64,000 nucleotides of DNA from Streptomyces fodineus (GTDB taxonomy: Bacteria > Actinomycetota > Actinomycetes > Streptomycetales > Streptomycetaceae), in the NCBI RefSeq assembly GCF_001735805.1, contig NZ_CP017248.1, positions 5,704,001 through 5,768,000 of the forward strand, in the 5' to 3' direction. Under the pieces are notes generated by a model that saw only the letters and a list, made by a program, of their open reading frames with translations, was not told the DNA's origin and did not search any database. The translations under genes and the position numbers were made by a program. Shown here piece after piece: positions 1-9,100 of this stretch (its first letter is position 1; each line of letters opens with the position of its first letter).

Positions 1-32
1 AAGCCCCGGTCGGCGAAAGTCGACCGGGGCTT
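1..32. terminator. Strong bidirectional hairpin terminator
   Basis: Bases 1-12 and 21-32 form a perfect 12-bp stem with an 8-base loop. The hairpin lies just beyond the 3' end of the acetyltransferase gene on the minus strand and probably ends its transcript as well as that of a gene entering from the left. Confidence 0.8.
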
Positions 33-40
33 CATCGTGT

Positions 41-517
41 CTACAGCCGCTTCGCGAAGCAGCGGCTGTCCTCGTAGTGGCGGTAGTAGCCGAACTTGGC
101 GCAGGGTTCGTAGCCGCACGAGGTGTAAAGGGTGATGGCCTCCGGCTGTTTGGTGCCCGTCTCCAGGACCATGCGGACACGGCCGGCCATGCGGGCGTCC
201 TCCTCCAGGGCCGCGAGAATCCGGCGGGCCAGGCCCCGGCCGCGCATCTCCGCTATCACGAACATGCGCTTCAACTCGGCGTCGCCGTCCTCGTTGCCCT
301 CCTCGTTGCGGTCCTGGCTGCGCCAGCCGCCAGTGGCCACGGGGCGGTCGAGCTCGTCGTATGCGATCAGGTAGACGCCGCGCGGCGGGTCGAAGTGCGC
401 CGCATCGAGGACGGTGGCGTCGCCGTCGTCGCCGTAGCGCACGGCGTACTCGGCCTGGACCTCGTCGTTGAGCTTCACGGCGTCGGGGTGATCGAAACGA
501 ACGCGACGTATATTCAT
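41..517 (-). CDS. GNAT family N-acetyltransferase
   Basis: A 158-residue GNAT-fold acetyltransferase that would move an acetyl group from acetyl-CoA to an unidentified amine. The acetyl-CoA loop is visible as MRGRGLARRIL, preceded by the beta-strand LKRMFVIAEM. The C-terminal strand-helix pair TGTKQPEAITLYTSCGY is also typical. I chose the ATG giving MNIRR; another ATG three codons upstream (position 526) is possible. The gene stands alone, divergent from exonuclease III, with about 85 bp between the starts. The substrate cannot be read from the sequence. Confidence 0.85.
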   Translation of the reverse strand: MNIRRVRFDHPDAVKLNDEVQAEYAVRYGDDGDATVLDAAHFDPPRGVYLIAYDELDRPVATGGWRSQDRNEEGNEDGDAELKRMFVIAEMRGRGLARRILAALEEDARMAGRVRMVLETGTKQPEAITLYTSCGYEPCAKFGYYRHYEDSRCFAKRL

Positions 518-601
518 GCTAGGCATCGTACTTCTATGCGGACAGTGATCGTCGGGCTTGCGTGGGGCGGGCTCCGACCAGTGTGCCGGTATCGTGCCCT
601 G

Positions 602-1405
602 GTGCTGACTGTGACCTCGGTGAACGTGAACGGACTGCGAGCCGCCGCCAAGAAGGGCTTCGTGGAGTGGCTCGCGCAGACGGACGCGGACGTCGTCTGC
701 CTGCAGGAGGTGCGCGCCGAGCCGCACCAGCTGCCCGAGGAGGTGCGCCGGCCCGACGGCTGGCATGTCGTGCACGCCCCGGCCGCCGCCAAGGGCCGCG
801 CGGGCGTCTCCCTCTACACGCGGCGCGAGCCCGACCGCGTCCGGGTCGGTTTCGACTCGGCCGAGTTCGACGGCAGCGGCCGCTACGTCGAGGCCGACCT
901 GCCCGGCGTCACCGTCGCCTCCCTCTACCTGCCCTCCGGCGAGGTCGGCACCGAGCGGCAGGACGAGAAGGTCCGCTTCATGGGCGAGTTCCTCGCCCAC
1001 CTCAAGGCGCTGCGCGAGCGGGCCGCCGCCGACGGCCGCGAAGTGGTCGTGTGCGGCGACTGGAACATCGCCCACCAGCAGGCCGACCTCAAGAACTGGC
1101 GCGGCAACACCAAGAACTCCGGCTTCCTGCCCGAGGAGCGGGAGTGGCTCGGCCGGGTGTTCGCCGCCGAGGAGGGCGGTTACGTCGACGTCGTACGCGC
1201 CCTGCACCCCGAGGCCGAGGGGCCGTACACCTGGTGGTCGTACCGCGGGCGGGCCTTCGACAACGACTCCGGGTGGCGCATCGACTACCAGGTCGCCACG
1301 CCCGGTCTCGCCGGGAAGGCGGTCAAGGGCTGCGTCGAGCGCGCGGCCACGCATGCCGAGCGCTGGTCCGACCACGCACCGGTGACCGTCGTCTACGACC
1401 TCTAG
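602..1405 (+). CDS. xth: Exodeoxyribonuclease III (AP endonuclease)
   Basis: A 267-residue member of the endonuclease/exonuclease/phosphatase fold. It cleaves at abasic sites and degrades double-stranded DNA 3' to 5' in base excision repair in the cytoplasm. The active-site blocks appear in order: NVNGLRA near residue 10, the metal-binding Glu in LQEVR (about 36), the YLPSG strand, CGDWNIAH with the Asp/Asn pair, RIDYQ, and the C-terminal SDHAPV with the catalytic Asp-His. Length is normal for the family. GTG 602 is favoured; an in-frame GTG nine bases later is an alternative. It is convergent with the MerR gene, only 8 bp apart. Confidence 0.92.
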   Translation: MLTVTSVNVNGLRAAAKKGFVEWLAQTDADVVCLQEVRAEPHQLPEEVRRPDGWHVVHAPAAAKGRAGVSLYTRREPDRVRVGFDSAEFDGSGRYVEADLPGVTVASLYLPSGEVGTERQDEKVRFMGEFLAHLKALRERAAADGREVVVCGDWNIAHQQADLKNWRGNTKNSGFLPEEREWLGRVFAAEEGGYVDVVRALHPEAEGPYTWWSYRGRAFDNDSGWRIDYQVATPGLAGKAVKGCVERAATHAERWSDHAPVTVVYDL

Positions 1406-1413
1406 GCGCGCCG

Positions 1414-2106
1414 TCAGGCTGTGTTCTCGCCCGTGTCCTTGGTGAGGCGCCGGTCCAGGGCCAGCGAGAGCTCGGCCTCCACCACGCTGCGGGCCAGCGG
1501 GCGCAGGCGGTGCAGGTCCTCCTCCGGGGCGTGGCGCAGGATCAGGTCGGCGAAGAGTTCGGCCAGGGCGTCGGCGTGTTCGCGGACGCGGGCGGCGGCC
1601 GTGAGGACCTCACCGAGCGGGATGCCCTCGCGGACCAGTGCGGAGGAGACGTCCAGCAGGCGCCGGCTGATGTGGACGATCTGGTCGCCGTCGGTGCCGA
1701 GGTAGCCGAGCTCCATGGCGGCGGCCAGGTTCTCGGGGGTGACCTCGCCCTCGAAGCGGGCGGCGAGTTCCTCCGGGGTGAGGCGGACCGGCTCCTCCTC
1801 GGTGGGGGTGCCGACGCCGAGCAGGTCGGCGACGCCTCGGCCCTGGTCGAGGGCTTCGGCGAGTTCCGCGATGCCGTTCAGGGTGTGGCCGCGCTCCAGC
1901 AAGGCGGCGATGGTGCGCAGGCGGGCCAGGTGGTGGTCGTCGTACCAGGCGATACGGCCCTCGCGGCGGGGCGGCGGGATCAGCTTGCGTTCGCGGTAGA
2001 AGCGCAGCGTGCGCACGGTGATGCCGGCCAGTCGCGCCAGCTCCTCCATGCGGTACTCGCGCGGTGCCTGGGGCCGTACCTCCGGGTGTTCAGCGTCCTC
2101 TGCCAC
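1414..2106 (-). CDS. MerR family transcriptional regulator
   Basis: A 230-residue MerR-type regulator. Residues about 17-85 hold the winged HTH, including YRMEELARLAGITVRTLRFYRE and the arginine-rich wing REGRIAWYDDHHLARL, followed by the dimer helix. The C-terminal half is an acidic, helical effector region with no cysteine metal site, so a small-molecule ligand is more likely than a metal. It is divergent from the monooxygenase-hydrolase-dehydrogenase operon, and the shared 131-bp gap has several inverted repeats. Control of that operon is inferred from position. Confidence 0.85.
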   Translation of the reverse strand: MAEDAEHPEVRPQAPREYRMEELARLAGITVRTLRFYRERKLIPPPRREGRIAWYDDHHLARLRTIAALLERGHTLNGIAELAEALDQGRGVADLLGVGTPTEEEPVRLTPEELAARFEGEVTPENLAAAMELGYLGTDGDQIVHISRRLLDVSSALVREGIPLGEVLTAAARVREHADALAELFADLILRHAPEEDLHRLRPLARSVVEAELSLALDRRLTKDTGENTA

Positions 2107-2237
2107 GCCCGAAGCCTATGTTGTACCGCCGGTAACTTTCCTTTTCCGACCCCTACCGCTCGGTACGGAGCTGCTCTACAGTCCCATTGCGCCAGTGTTC
2201 ACTGGCAGAGTCCAAGGTGATGCGTGGAGGCTTCGGG
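2107..2237. promoter_or_regulatory. Divergent control region between MerR gene and monooxygenase operon
   Basis: This gap holds three inverted repeats: TACCGCCGGTA at 2124-2134, TACCG-CT-CGGTA at 2154-2165, and GCCAGTG-TT-CACTGGC at 2191-2206. The first two share the same half-site, with centres about 30 bp apart, and are plausible operator copies for the MerR protein. TACAGT near 2178 could be a -10 box for the rightward operon. The repeats are visible; the protein bound is inferred. Confidence 0.5.
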
Positions 2238-3809
2238 ATGGCCGAGCACGAGCATGTACGGGTGGCGGTGATCGGGTCCGGGTTCGGCGGGCTGGGGGCC
2301 GCCGTGCGGCTGCGCCGCGAAGGGATCACCGACTTCGTCGTCCTGGAGCGGGCGGACAGTGTCGGCGGCACCTGGCGGGACAACAGTTACCCCGGGTGCG
2401 CCTGTGACGTGCCCTCCCACCTCTACTCCTTCTCCTTCGCGCCGAACCCCGACTGGCCGCGCACCTTCTCCGGGCAACGGCACATCCGCGCCTACCTGGA
2501 GCACGTCACCGACCTCTTCGGCCTGCGCCCGCACATCCGCTTCGACTCCGAGGTCAAGCTGATGAGCTGGGACGCCGAGAACCTGCGGTGGAACATCGAG
2601 ACCACGCGCGGCTCGCTCTCCGCCGACGTCGTCGTCTCCGCGACCGGGCCGCTGTCCGACCCGAAGATCCCCGAGATCCCGGGCCTCGCGTCCTTCCCGG
2701 GCAAGGTGTTCCACTCCGCCCGCTGGGACCACGACTACGACCTGCGCGGCAAGCGCGTCGCCATGGTCGGCACCGGCGCCTCCGCCATCCAGATCGTGCC
2801 CTCCATCCAGCCGCAGGCCGCCCGGCTCACCCTCTTCCAGCGCACCCCGCCATGGGTCATGCCCCGCGTCGACCGCGCCATCAGCGGCGTCGAGCGCCGG
2901 CTGCACCGGGCTGTGCCCCTCACCACCCAGCTCAGGCGCGGCCTGCTGTGGGGTATCCGGGAACTTCAGGTGCAGGCGTTCACCAAGCACCCAGACGAAC
3001 TCGGACTCGTCGAGCAGCTAGCCAAGCGCAACATGGCGCGCGCCATCAAGGACCCGGCCCTGCGCGCCAAGCTCACCCCGGACTACCGCATCGGCTGCAA
3101 GCGGATCCTGCTGTCCAGCACGTACTACCCGGCGCTGGCCAAGCCGAATGTGGACGTCGTCGCCGGCGGGCTGACCGAGATCCGCGGGTCGACCGTCATC
3201 GCGGCCGACGGCACCGAGGCCGAGGTCGACGCGATCATCTTCGGTACGGGCTTCCACGTCACGGACCTGCCGATCGCCGAGCGGGTGGTCGGGGCGGAGG
3301 GCCGCACGCTCGCCGAGTCCTGGAAGAACGGCATGCAGGCGCTGCGCGGCGCCGCGGCCGCCGGCTTCCCCAACTGGATGACGATCATCGGGCCCAACAC
3401 CGGCCTCGGGAACTCCTCCATGATCCTCATGATCGAGTCCCAGCTGAACTACATGGCCGACTATCTGCGGCAACTGGACGTCCTGGGGGTCCCCCCAGGC
3501 CCTCAAGGCACTGGGGGAGGCCGTACGGCCCTCGATGCCCGGCCCGCGGCCGTCGAGGACTGGAACCGCACGGTCCAGGAGCGCATGAAGCGCACCGTGT
3601 GGAACACCGGCGGCTGCACCAGCTGGTACCTGGACGCGAGCGGCCGGAACACCACCATCTGGCCCGGTACGACATCCGAGTTCCGGCGCGCGACGCGGCG
3701 GGTGGACCTGGGGGAGTACGAGATCCTGAGGAAGTCCGACGGCCAGCAGGCCGGTACGGCCGTGCAGAAGACGGTGGCCGCCGTGCCGCAGAGCGAGGGC
3801 GCCGCATGA
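2238..3809 (+). CDS. Flavin-containing monooxygenase, Baeyer-Villiger type
   Basis: A 523-residue flavoprotein oxygenase that would use NADPH and O2 to oxygenate a ketone or other carbonyl compound. The FAD-binding Rossmann motif is at the N-terminus (VIGSGFGGLG, residues 11-20). The Baeyer-Villiger fingerprint FxGxxxHxxxW is intact at residues 153-163. A second Rossmann motif, VGTGASAIQ, binds NADPH. The start is the ATG preceded by GGAGG seven bases upstream. It opens a coupled operon with an alpha/beta hydrolase and an SDR, a set that could oxidise a ketone to an ester and then cleave it. About 35 bp near residue 416-430 look like an in-frame inserted palindromic element. Confidence 0.88.
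   Translation: MAEHEHVRVAVIGSGFGGLGAAVRLRREGITDFVVLERADSVGGTWRDNSYPGCACDVPSHLYSFSFAPNPDWPRTFSGQRHIRAYLEHVTDLFGLRPHIRFDSEVKLMSWDAENLRWNIETTRGSLSADVVVSATGPLSDPKIPEIPGLASFPGKVFHSARWDHDYDLRGKRVAMVGTGASAIQIVPSIQPQAARLTLFQRTPPWVMPRVDRAISGVERRLHRAVPLTTQLRRGLLWGIRELQVQAFTKHPDELGLVEQLAKRNMARAIKDPALRAKLTPDYRIGCKRILLSSTYYPALAKPNVDVVAGGLTEIRGSTVIAADGTEAEVDAIIFGTGFHVTDLPIAERVVGAEGRTLAESWKNGMQALRGAAAAGFPNWMTIIGPNTGLGNSSMILMIESQLNYMADYLRQLDVLGVPPGPQGTGGGRTALDARPAAVEDWNRTVQERMKRTVWNTGGCTSWYLDASGRNTTIWPGTTSEFRRATRRVDLGEYEILRKSDGQQAGTAVQKTVAAVPQSEGAA
3482..3530. repeat. Palindromic GC-rich element inserted in frame within the monooxygenase gene
   Basis: CCTGGGGG (3482-3489) pairs with CCCCCAGG (3492-3499), and CCCCCAG also pairs with CTGGGGG at 3511-3517. 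The palindrome GGCCGTACGGCC follows at 3519-3530. Translation gives a low-complexity patch (GVPPGPQGTGGG) between otherwise family-like helices, as seen for short mobile palindromes in Streptomyces genes. Confidence 0.55.
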
Positions 3810-4741
3810 GCCGGCTCGCCTCCGTGGCCTCAGGCCCGTACGCCCCGCCCACCCCCTCCCACGAGCTCATCGTCGTCTCCGCCGACGGCGCGCGCCTGCA
3901 CGTCGAGGTGCACGGCCCCGAGAACGCGCCCCCTGTCGTCCTCTCCCACGGCTGGACCTGCTCGACCGCCTTCTGGGCCGCGCAGATACGGGACCTGGCG
4001 GCCGACCACCGGGTGATCGCATACGACCAGAGGGGGCACGGGCGCAGTCCCGCGAGCCCCGCGTGCACCACCCACGCGCTGGCGGACGACCTCGAAGCGG
4101 TGCTCGCGCAGACGCTCGCACGCGGGGAGAAGGCGCTGATCGTCGGCCACTCCATGGGCGGGATGACGGTCATGGCCGCGGCCACGCGCCCCCGCTTCCG
4201 GGAACACGCCGCCGCCGTCCTGCTGTGCAGCACCGGCAGCTCTCGGCTGGTCGCGGAGGCGCGCGTGGTGCCATGGCGCGCCGGGCGGGTCCGCACCTGG
4301 ATCACCGGGCGCATCCTCGGCTCGCGCGCCCCGCTGGGGCCGGTCACGCCGGTCGCGAAGAGGATCCTCAAGTACGCCACCATGGGCGCCGGTTCCGCCC
4401 CGCACATGGTGGAGGCGTGCGCACGGATCGTGCACGCCTGCCCGCGCGCCGCGCGCCACGCCTGGGCGCGCGTGCTCGAAGCGCTCGATCTCGACCACGG
4501 CGTACGGGAGTTGCACGCGCCCACCGCCATCGTGCACGGCGCCTCCGACCGGCTCACGCCCCCCGTGCACGCCCGCGCGCTGGTCGCCGAGCTGCCGCAC
4601 TGCGTCGGCCTCACCGAGCTGACCGGCGTCGGCCACATGACCCCGATCGAGGCCCCCGACCTGGTGACCGCCAGGATCCGGGAGCTCGTCACCACGTATG
4701 TCACGGGGGCCACCCCCGCGCAGATCAAGGAGGGCGCATGA
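3806..4741 (+). CDS. Alpha/beta hydrolase
   Basis: A 311-residue alpha/beta hydrolase, probably an esterase or lactonase. The nucleophile elbow GHSMGG puts the catalytic Ser at 116. The acid is Asp 248 in HGASDRLTP and the base His 277 in GVGHMTP. The oxyanion-hole HGW lies near residue 50. No signal peptide is seen, so it should be cytoplasmic. It starts in an ATGA overlap with the monooxygenase gene and ends in an ATGA overlap with the SDR gene, so all three are translationally coupled. The likely role is hydrolysis of the ester or lactone made by the monooxygenase; the substrate is unknown. Confidence 0.88.
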   Translation: MSRLASVASGPYAPPTPSHELIVVSADGARLHVEVHGPENAPPVVLSHGWTCSTAFWAAQIRDLAADHRVIAYDQRGHGRSPASPACTTHALADDLEAVLAQTLARGEKALIVGHSMGGMTVMAAATRPRFREHAAAVLLCSTGSSRLVAEARVVPWRAGRVRTWITGRILGSRAPLGPVTPVAKRILKYATMGAGSAPHMVEACARIVHACPRAARHAWARVLEALDLDHGVRELHAPTAIVHGASDRLTPPVHARALVAELPHCVGLTELTGVGHMTPIEAPDLVTARIRELVTTYVTGATPAQIKEGA

Positions 4742-5622
4742 GCAGGGTCGGCCTCGAAGGGCAGGTCGCGGTCGTCACCGGGGCGGCGCGCGGGGTCGGT
4801 GAGCTGCTGGCGCGCAAGCTCTCCGCCCGCGGCGCGAAGATCGCGCTGGTCGGGCTGGAGGAGGAGGCGCTCAAGGAGGTCTCCTCGCGCCTGCACAGCG
4901 ACAGCGCCCACTGGTACGCCGACGTCACCGACCACGAGACGATGAGCCGGGTCGCGCAGGAGGTGAAGGCCCGGTTCGGGAAGGTCGACATCGTGGTGGC
5001 CAACGCCGGTGTGGCGACGGGCGGTCCGTTCGCCGACTCCGATCCGCAGGCCTGGCGGCGGGTGATCGAGGTGAACCTGATCGGTTCGGCGGTGACCGCG
5101 CGGGCGTTCCTGCCGGTGCTGGTGGAGAGCCGGGGCTATCTGCTCCAGATCGCCTCGCTCGCCGCGATCACCCCGGCACCGATGATGACGGCGTACTGCG
5201 CGTCCAAGTCGGGCGTGGAGGCGTACGCGCACAGTCTGCGCGCCGAGGTCGGCTACCAGGGCGTGCGCGTCGGCGTCGGGTATCTGTCCTGGACCGACAC
5301 CGACATGGTGCGCGGCGCCGACCAGGACGACGTCATGCGCGAGCTCAGGCAGCGGCTGCCGTGGCCGTCGAACAAGACGTACCCGCTGGGACCGGCGGTG
5401 GACCGGCTGGTCGCCGGGATCGAGCGGCGCTCGGCGCATGTGTACGGGCAGTGGTGGCTGCGCGGCATGCAGGGCGTGCGCGGGTATCTGCCGGCGCTCA
5501 TCGGGACGGTCGGGCAGCGCGAGATGAAACGGTTCGCGCCCCGGCTCCAGGGGATGCGCTCGGGGCTCGTCGGCGCAGGTGGGGCGGCCGACGAAGCGGC
5601 GCGCGCAACCCACCGTAACTGA
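4738..5622 (+). CDS. Short-chain dehydrogenase/reductase (SDR)
   Basis: A 294-residue classical SDR. The nucleotide-binding motif TGAARGVG is at residues 14-21, the structural NAG sits in VVANAG, and the catalytic YxxxK is Tyr 153-Lys 157 (YCASK) with an upstream Ser in IASLAA. The C-terminal extension of about 60 residues is longer than in the shortest family members. It is the last gene of the operon, coupled by ATGA to the hydrolase, and would interconvert an alcohol and ketone for the monooxygenase step. The direction and substrate are inferred from context only. Confidence 0.88.
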   Translation: MSRVGLEGQVAVVTGAARGVGELLARKLSARGAKIALVGLEEEALKEVSSRLHSDSAHWYADVTDHETMSRVAQEVKARFGKVDIVVANAGVATGGPFADSDPQAWRRVIEVNLIGSAVTARAFLPVLVESRGYLLQIASLAAITPAPMMTAYCASKSGVEAYAHSLRAEVGYQGVRVGVGYLSWTDTDMVRGADQDDVMRELRQRLPWPSNKTYPLGPAVDRLVAGIERRSAHVYGQWWLRGMQGVRGYLPALIGTVGQREMKRFAPRLQGMRSGLVGAGGAADEAARATHRN

Positions 5623-5739
5623 TCCACATGCGCTCCGTGGTCGCCCGTGTGAATCTGGTCGAGGCCCCACCTAGGGGTCTCACCGAGGGTCTCACGAGGG
5701 GTTCGCCCCCACCCTCACTCACCACAGGAGTGAACCCAC

Positions 5740-6015
5740 ATGGGTATGAAGGACCAGTTCCAGGACCAGGCCAACGACTGGCAGAACAAGGCCAAGGACA
5801 AGCTGAACGAGGGCCGTGAGCGTGCCGGCCAGCGCGGTCAGCAGCAGCGTGGCCAGCAGGGTCAGCAGCCGCGCGGCCAGCAGCAGCGTGGTCAGCAGCA
5901 GCGCGGCCAGCAGGGGCAGCAGCCGGCGTCCGAGCGTGGTCGCCAGAACATGCGCGACATCGAGGACACGGAGCAGGAGATGGAAGACCGGTTCGACCGG
6001 GACTACGACGCGTAG
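5740..6015 (+). CDS. Small hydrophilic Gln/Arg/Gly-repeat protein
   Basis: A 91-residue, highly charged protein with no hydrophobic segment. Residues 1-28 are a Lys/Asp/Gln helix-like segment reminiscent of CsbD-type stress proteins. Residues 30-65 are a tandem run of short QRGQQ units. The C-terminus (about 70-91) is acidic. It is probably intrinsically disordered. AGGAG lies nine bases before ATG 5740; a second ATG two codons later is possible. It is monocistronic and followed by a strong hairpin. I recognise no defined function; stress or desiccation protection is only a guess. Confidence 0.7.
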   Translation: MGMKDQFQDQANDWQNKAKDKLNEGRERAGQRGQQQRGQQGQQPRGQQQRGQQQRGQQGQQPASERGRQNMRDIEDTEQEMEDRFDRDYDA

Positions 6016-6047
6016 TCGCTGCGCTCGGCTTTGGCCGGGTCGGCGTG

Positions 6048-6080
6048 GGGCGCCCTTCTTCTTGGAGGGCGCCCTGCGTT
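6048..6080 (+). terminator. Hairpin terminator after the QRG-repeat gene
   Basis: GGGCGCCCT (6048-6056) pairs perfectly with AGGGCGCCC (6066-6074) and is followed by a T-containing tract. It lies between two convergent genes and may serve both strands. Confidence 0.75.
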
Positions 6081-6081
6081 T

Positions 6082-6095
6082 GTTCCCCGCGCCCC
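6082..6095. repeat. Short copy of a dispersed intergenic motif
   Basis: GTTCCCCGCGCCCC is the exact reverse complement of the 14-mer at 35221-35234. It sits just beyond a terminator. This motif recurs widely in Streptomyces intergenic DNA as I remember it. Confidence 0.4.
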
Positions 6096-6102
6096 TTCGA
6101 TG

Positions 6103-9100
6103 TCAGCTGGGCCTCGGGGGGAGCTTCGGGCGGGCGTGGTTGGGGACCTCGGTGTAGTCGGGGGGAATGGCCGCCGGGTTGGACTCCAGCAGCTCCAGGG
6201 CCAGTTGGACCGCGTCGTCGAGTTGGGCGTGCCGGCCCTCGGCCCAGTCCAGGGGGGTGCGCATGATCTCCAGGTCCGGGGTGACGCCGTGGTTCTCCAC
6301 GGACCAGCCATAGGCGTCGAACCAGGCCGCGTTCATCGGGACCGTGATGACCGTGCCGTCGCCGAGGCGGTGGCGGCCGGTCATACCGACCACGCCGCCC
6401 CAGGTGCGCTGGCCGACCACCGGGCCGAGTTTCAGCAGCTTGAACGCAGCGGTGATCATGTCGCCGTCCGACGACGTCGCCTCGTCGGCGAGGGCCACGA
6501 CCGGGCCCCGCGGCGCGTTCGAGGTGTACGACACCGGTTGTGCGTCCCTCGTCAGGTCCCAGCCCAGGATCGTCCGGGTCAGCTTCTCGATGACGAGTTC
6601 GCTGATGTGGCCGCCCGCGTTGCCGCGTACGTCCACGATGAGGGCGGGCCGGGACACCTCCATGCGCAGGTCGCGGTTGAACTGGGCCCAGCCGGAGCCG
6701 CCCATGTCGGGGATGTGCAGGTAGCCGCACTTGCCGCCGCTCAACTCCCGTACGACCGCACGGCGTTTGGCGACCCAGTCCTGGTAGCGCAGCGGCCGTT
6801 CGTCGATGAGCGGGACGACGGCGACCCGGCGGGCCCGGCCCGGCTCCCCTTGCGCCGGGGTGAACGTCAGCTCCACGGTCGTACCGCCGGAGCCGGCGAG
6901 GAGCGGATACGGTCCGGTCACCGGATCGACCGGGCGGCCGTCGACGTGGGTGAGGATCGCGCCCTCGCGGATGCCGGTGCCGGCCAGCGGTGAGCGGGCC
7001 TTGGAGTCGGAGGAGTCGCCGGCGAGGATGCGTTTGACCAGCCAACGGCCGTCGCGCTGGACGAAGTTGGTGCCGAGGAGGCCCTGCCAGCGCTGGTAGT
7101 GGGGCGGGCCCTCGTTGCGGCGGGCGGGGGTGACGTAGGCGTGCGAGGTGCACAGCTCGCCGAGGACCTCGCGCAGCAGGTCGGCGAACTCGTCGGGGGA
7201 GGCGACCCGTTCGACGAACGGCCGGTACTGGTCGAGCACCGCGTCCCAGTCGAGGCCGCTCATGCCCGGGTCCCAGAAGTAGGCGCGGATGATCCGTCCC
7301 GCCTCGTCGTAGGCCTGGCGCCATTCGGCGGGCGGGTCGACCACGTGCAGGATGCGGCGCAGGTCGATCCAGACGGTCGTGTCGCTGTCGCCCATCTCCG
7401 CGGAGGGCACCGCACGCAGGTCGCCCTCGTCCACCACGACCAGCCGGGTACCGTCGCCGCTGACCGCGAACCAGTCCAGGTGGTCGACCAGTTCGGACTT
7501 CTTCGCCTTGGTGATGTTGAAGTACTCCAGGGTGGGGCGGCCGCTGATGTCGGCTGGATTGACGAAGGTCTCGCCGAGCGCGCCGGAGATCGGCCAGCGC
7601 AGCCAGACCAGGCCGCCGCCGGCGACCGGGCACAGCGCGGAGTACTTGGAGGCGATCACCGGGAACGGCGTGACCCGCATCGCCAGGCCCTCCACCTCCA
7701 CGGTCACCGTGCCGGCCTCGCCCGTCTCCTCCTCCTCGACCGGGTCGAGCCCGCCGGCCGCCGGACGGCCCTCGGGGTTCAGGGCGAAGGGGGAGGGGGT
7801 CGCCGAGTTCAGCGGGACGAGGTAGGGGCGGCAGCCGAGCGGGAAGGACAGGTCGCCGGTGTGGACGTCGTACACCGGGTCGAAGCCGCGCCAGGAGAGG
7901 AAGGCGAGATAGCGGCCGTCGCGGGTGAAGACGGGGTTCTCGTCCTCGAAGCGGCCGTTGGTCACGTCCACGATCAGCCGGTCCTTGATCCGGGCCAGCT
8001 TGATCTGGCGCAGCGAGCGGCCGATGCCCGGATGGGACCAGGCGAGCCAGGCGCCGTCCGGGGAGAAGGCGAGGTCGCGGACGGGGCCGTTGACGGACCG
8101 GATCAACTCGGTGACATGTCCGCCCGCACCGCCTGCGTATCCAGCGCCGTCGTCTCGGGATTCTCCGGAACCCACGTGGCCGTCTCCGGTTTCTCCGGAG
8201 CCTTCGCGGCCTTCGCTAGTTTCTCCGGAGCCTTCGCGGCCTTCGCTGGTTTCTCCGGAGCCCTCGCCGCCCTCGCCGGCCTCTCCGGTTTCTCCGGAAC
8301 CCACGCCGCCGTCTCCGGTCTCTCCGGAATCCTCGCGGCCTTCGCCGGTCTCTCCGGAGCCCTCGCCGGGCCCGCCGACCTCCCCGGAATTCTCGCCGGC
8401 CTCGCTGGCCTCGCCGGCCTTCCCGGAATTCTCGCCGCCCTCGCCACCCTCGCCGACCTCTCCGGAACCCCCGCCGCCCTCGCCGGCCCCCGTGTCCGTG
8501 GCCTCCTCCTCCGCCACGTCGATCAGCAGCAGCCGCCCGTCGTGCGAGGCGACTGCCAGCCGTTCGCCCTCGGGATCGCAGGCCATCTCCAGGACGCGGC
8601 CCAGTGCGCCGGAGGCCACCCGGCGCGTGGCGCGGTCGCCGGTCGCGCGGGGCAGCTGGGCGATCTCGACGGCGTCCTCGCCCTCCGCGTCGGTGACGTA
8701 GGCGACCTGGCCGGTCGTGCCCAGCATCTCCGGCAGCCGTACCCGCACGCCGGGCGTGTCGGTGATCGTACGGGCGGGGCCGTCGCGGTGGGTGAGCCAG
8801 TACAGGCTGCCGCGTACGACGACGGCGCTGGCCCGGCCGGTCTCGTCCACGGAGATGCCGTCGATGTTCTGCGCGGCCGGCACCTGGTAGCGGCGGCGCC
8901 CGGTGGCCGGGCCGCCGAGACGGACGTCGAGCTTGCGCGGTACGGCATCCGGGGAGAAGTCGTCCACCAGCCACAGGTCGCCCGCGCACTGGTAGACCAC
9001 GCGCGTGCCGTCACTGGAGGCGTGCCGGGCGTAGAAGGCGTCGTGGTCGGTGTGGCGGCGCAGATCGGTGCCGTCGTGGGCGCAGGAGTAGAGGTTGCCG

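Noticed and set aside
2588..4741. Long open frames overlapping or antisense to the monooxygenase-hydrolase operon and many other genes
   Set aside because: In DNA this GC-rich, out-of-frame and antisense frames stay open. Their products are low-complexity Arg/Ala/Pro/Gly strings, while the called frames have family motifs and proper starts.
8120..8495. Separate Ser/Pro-rich gene on the plus strand
   Set aside because: The tract reads as open on both strands only because of its repeats. The minus-strand frame is continuous with conserved Tricorn domains on both sides.
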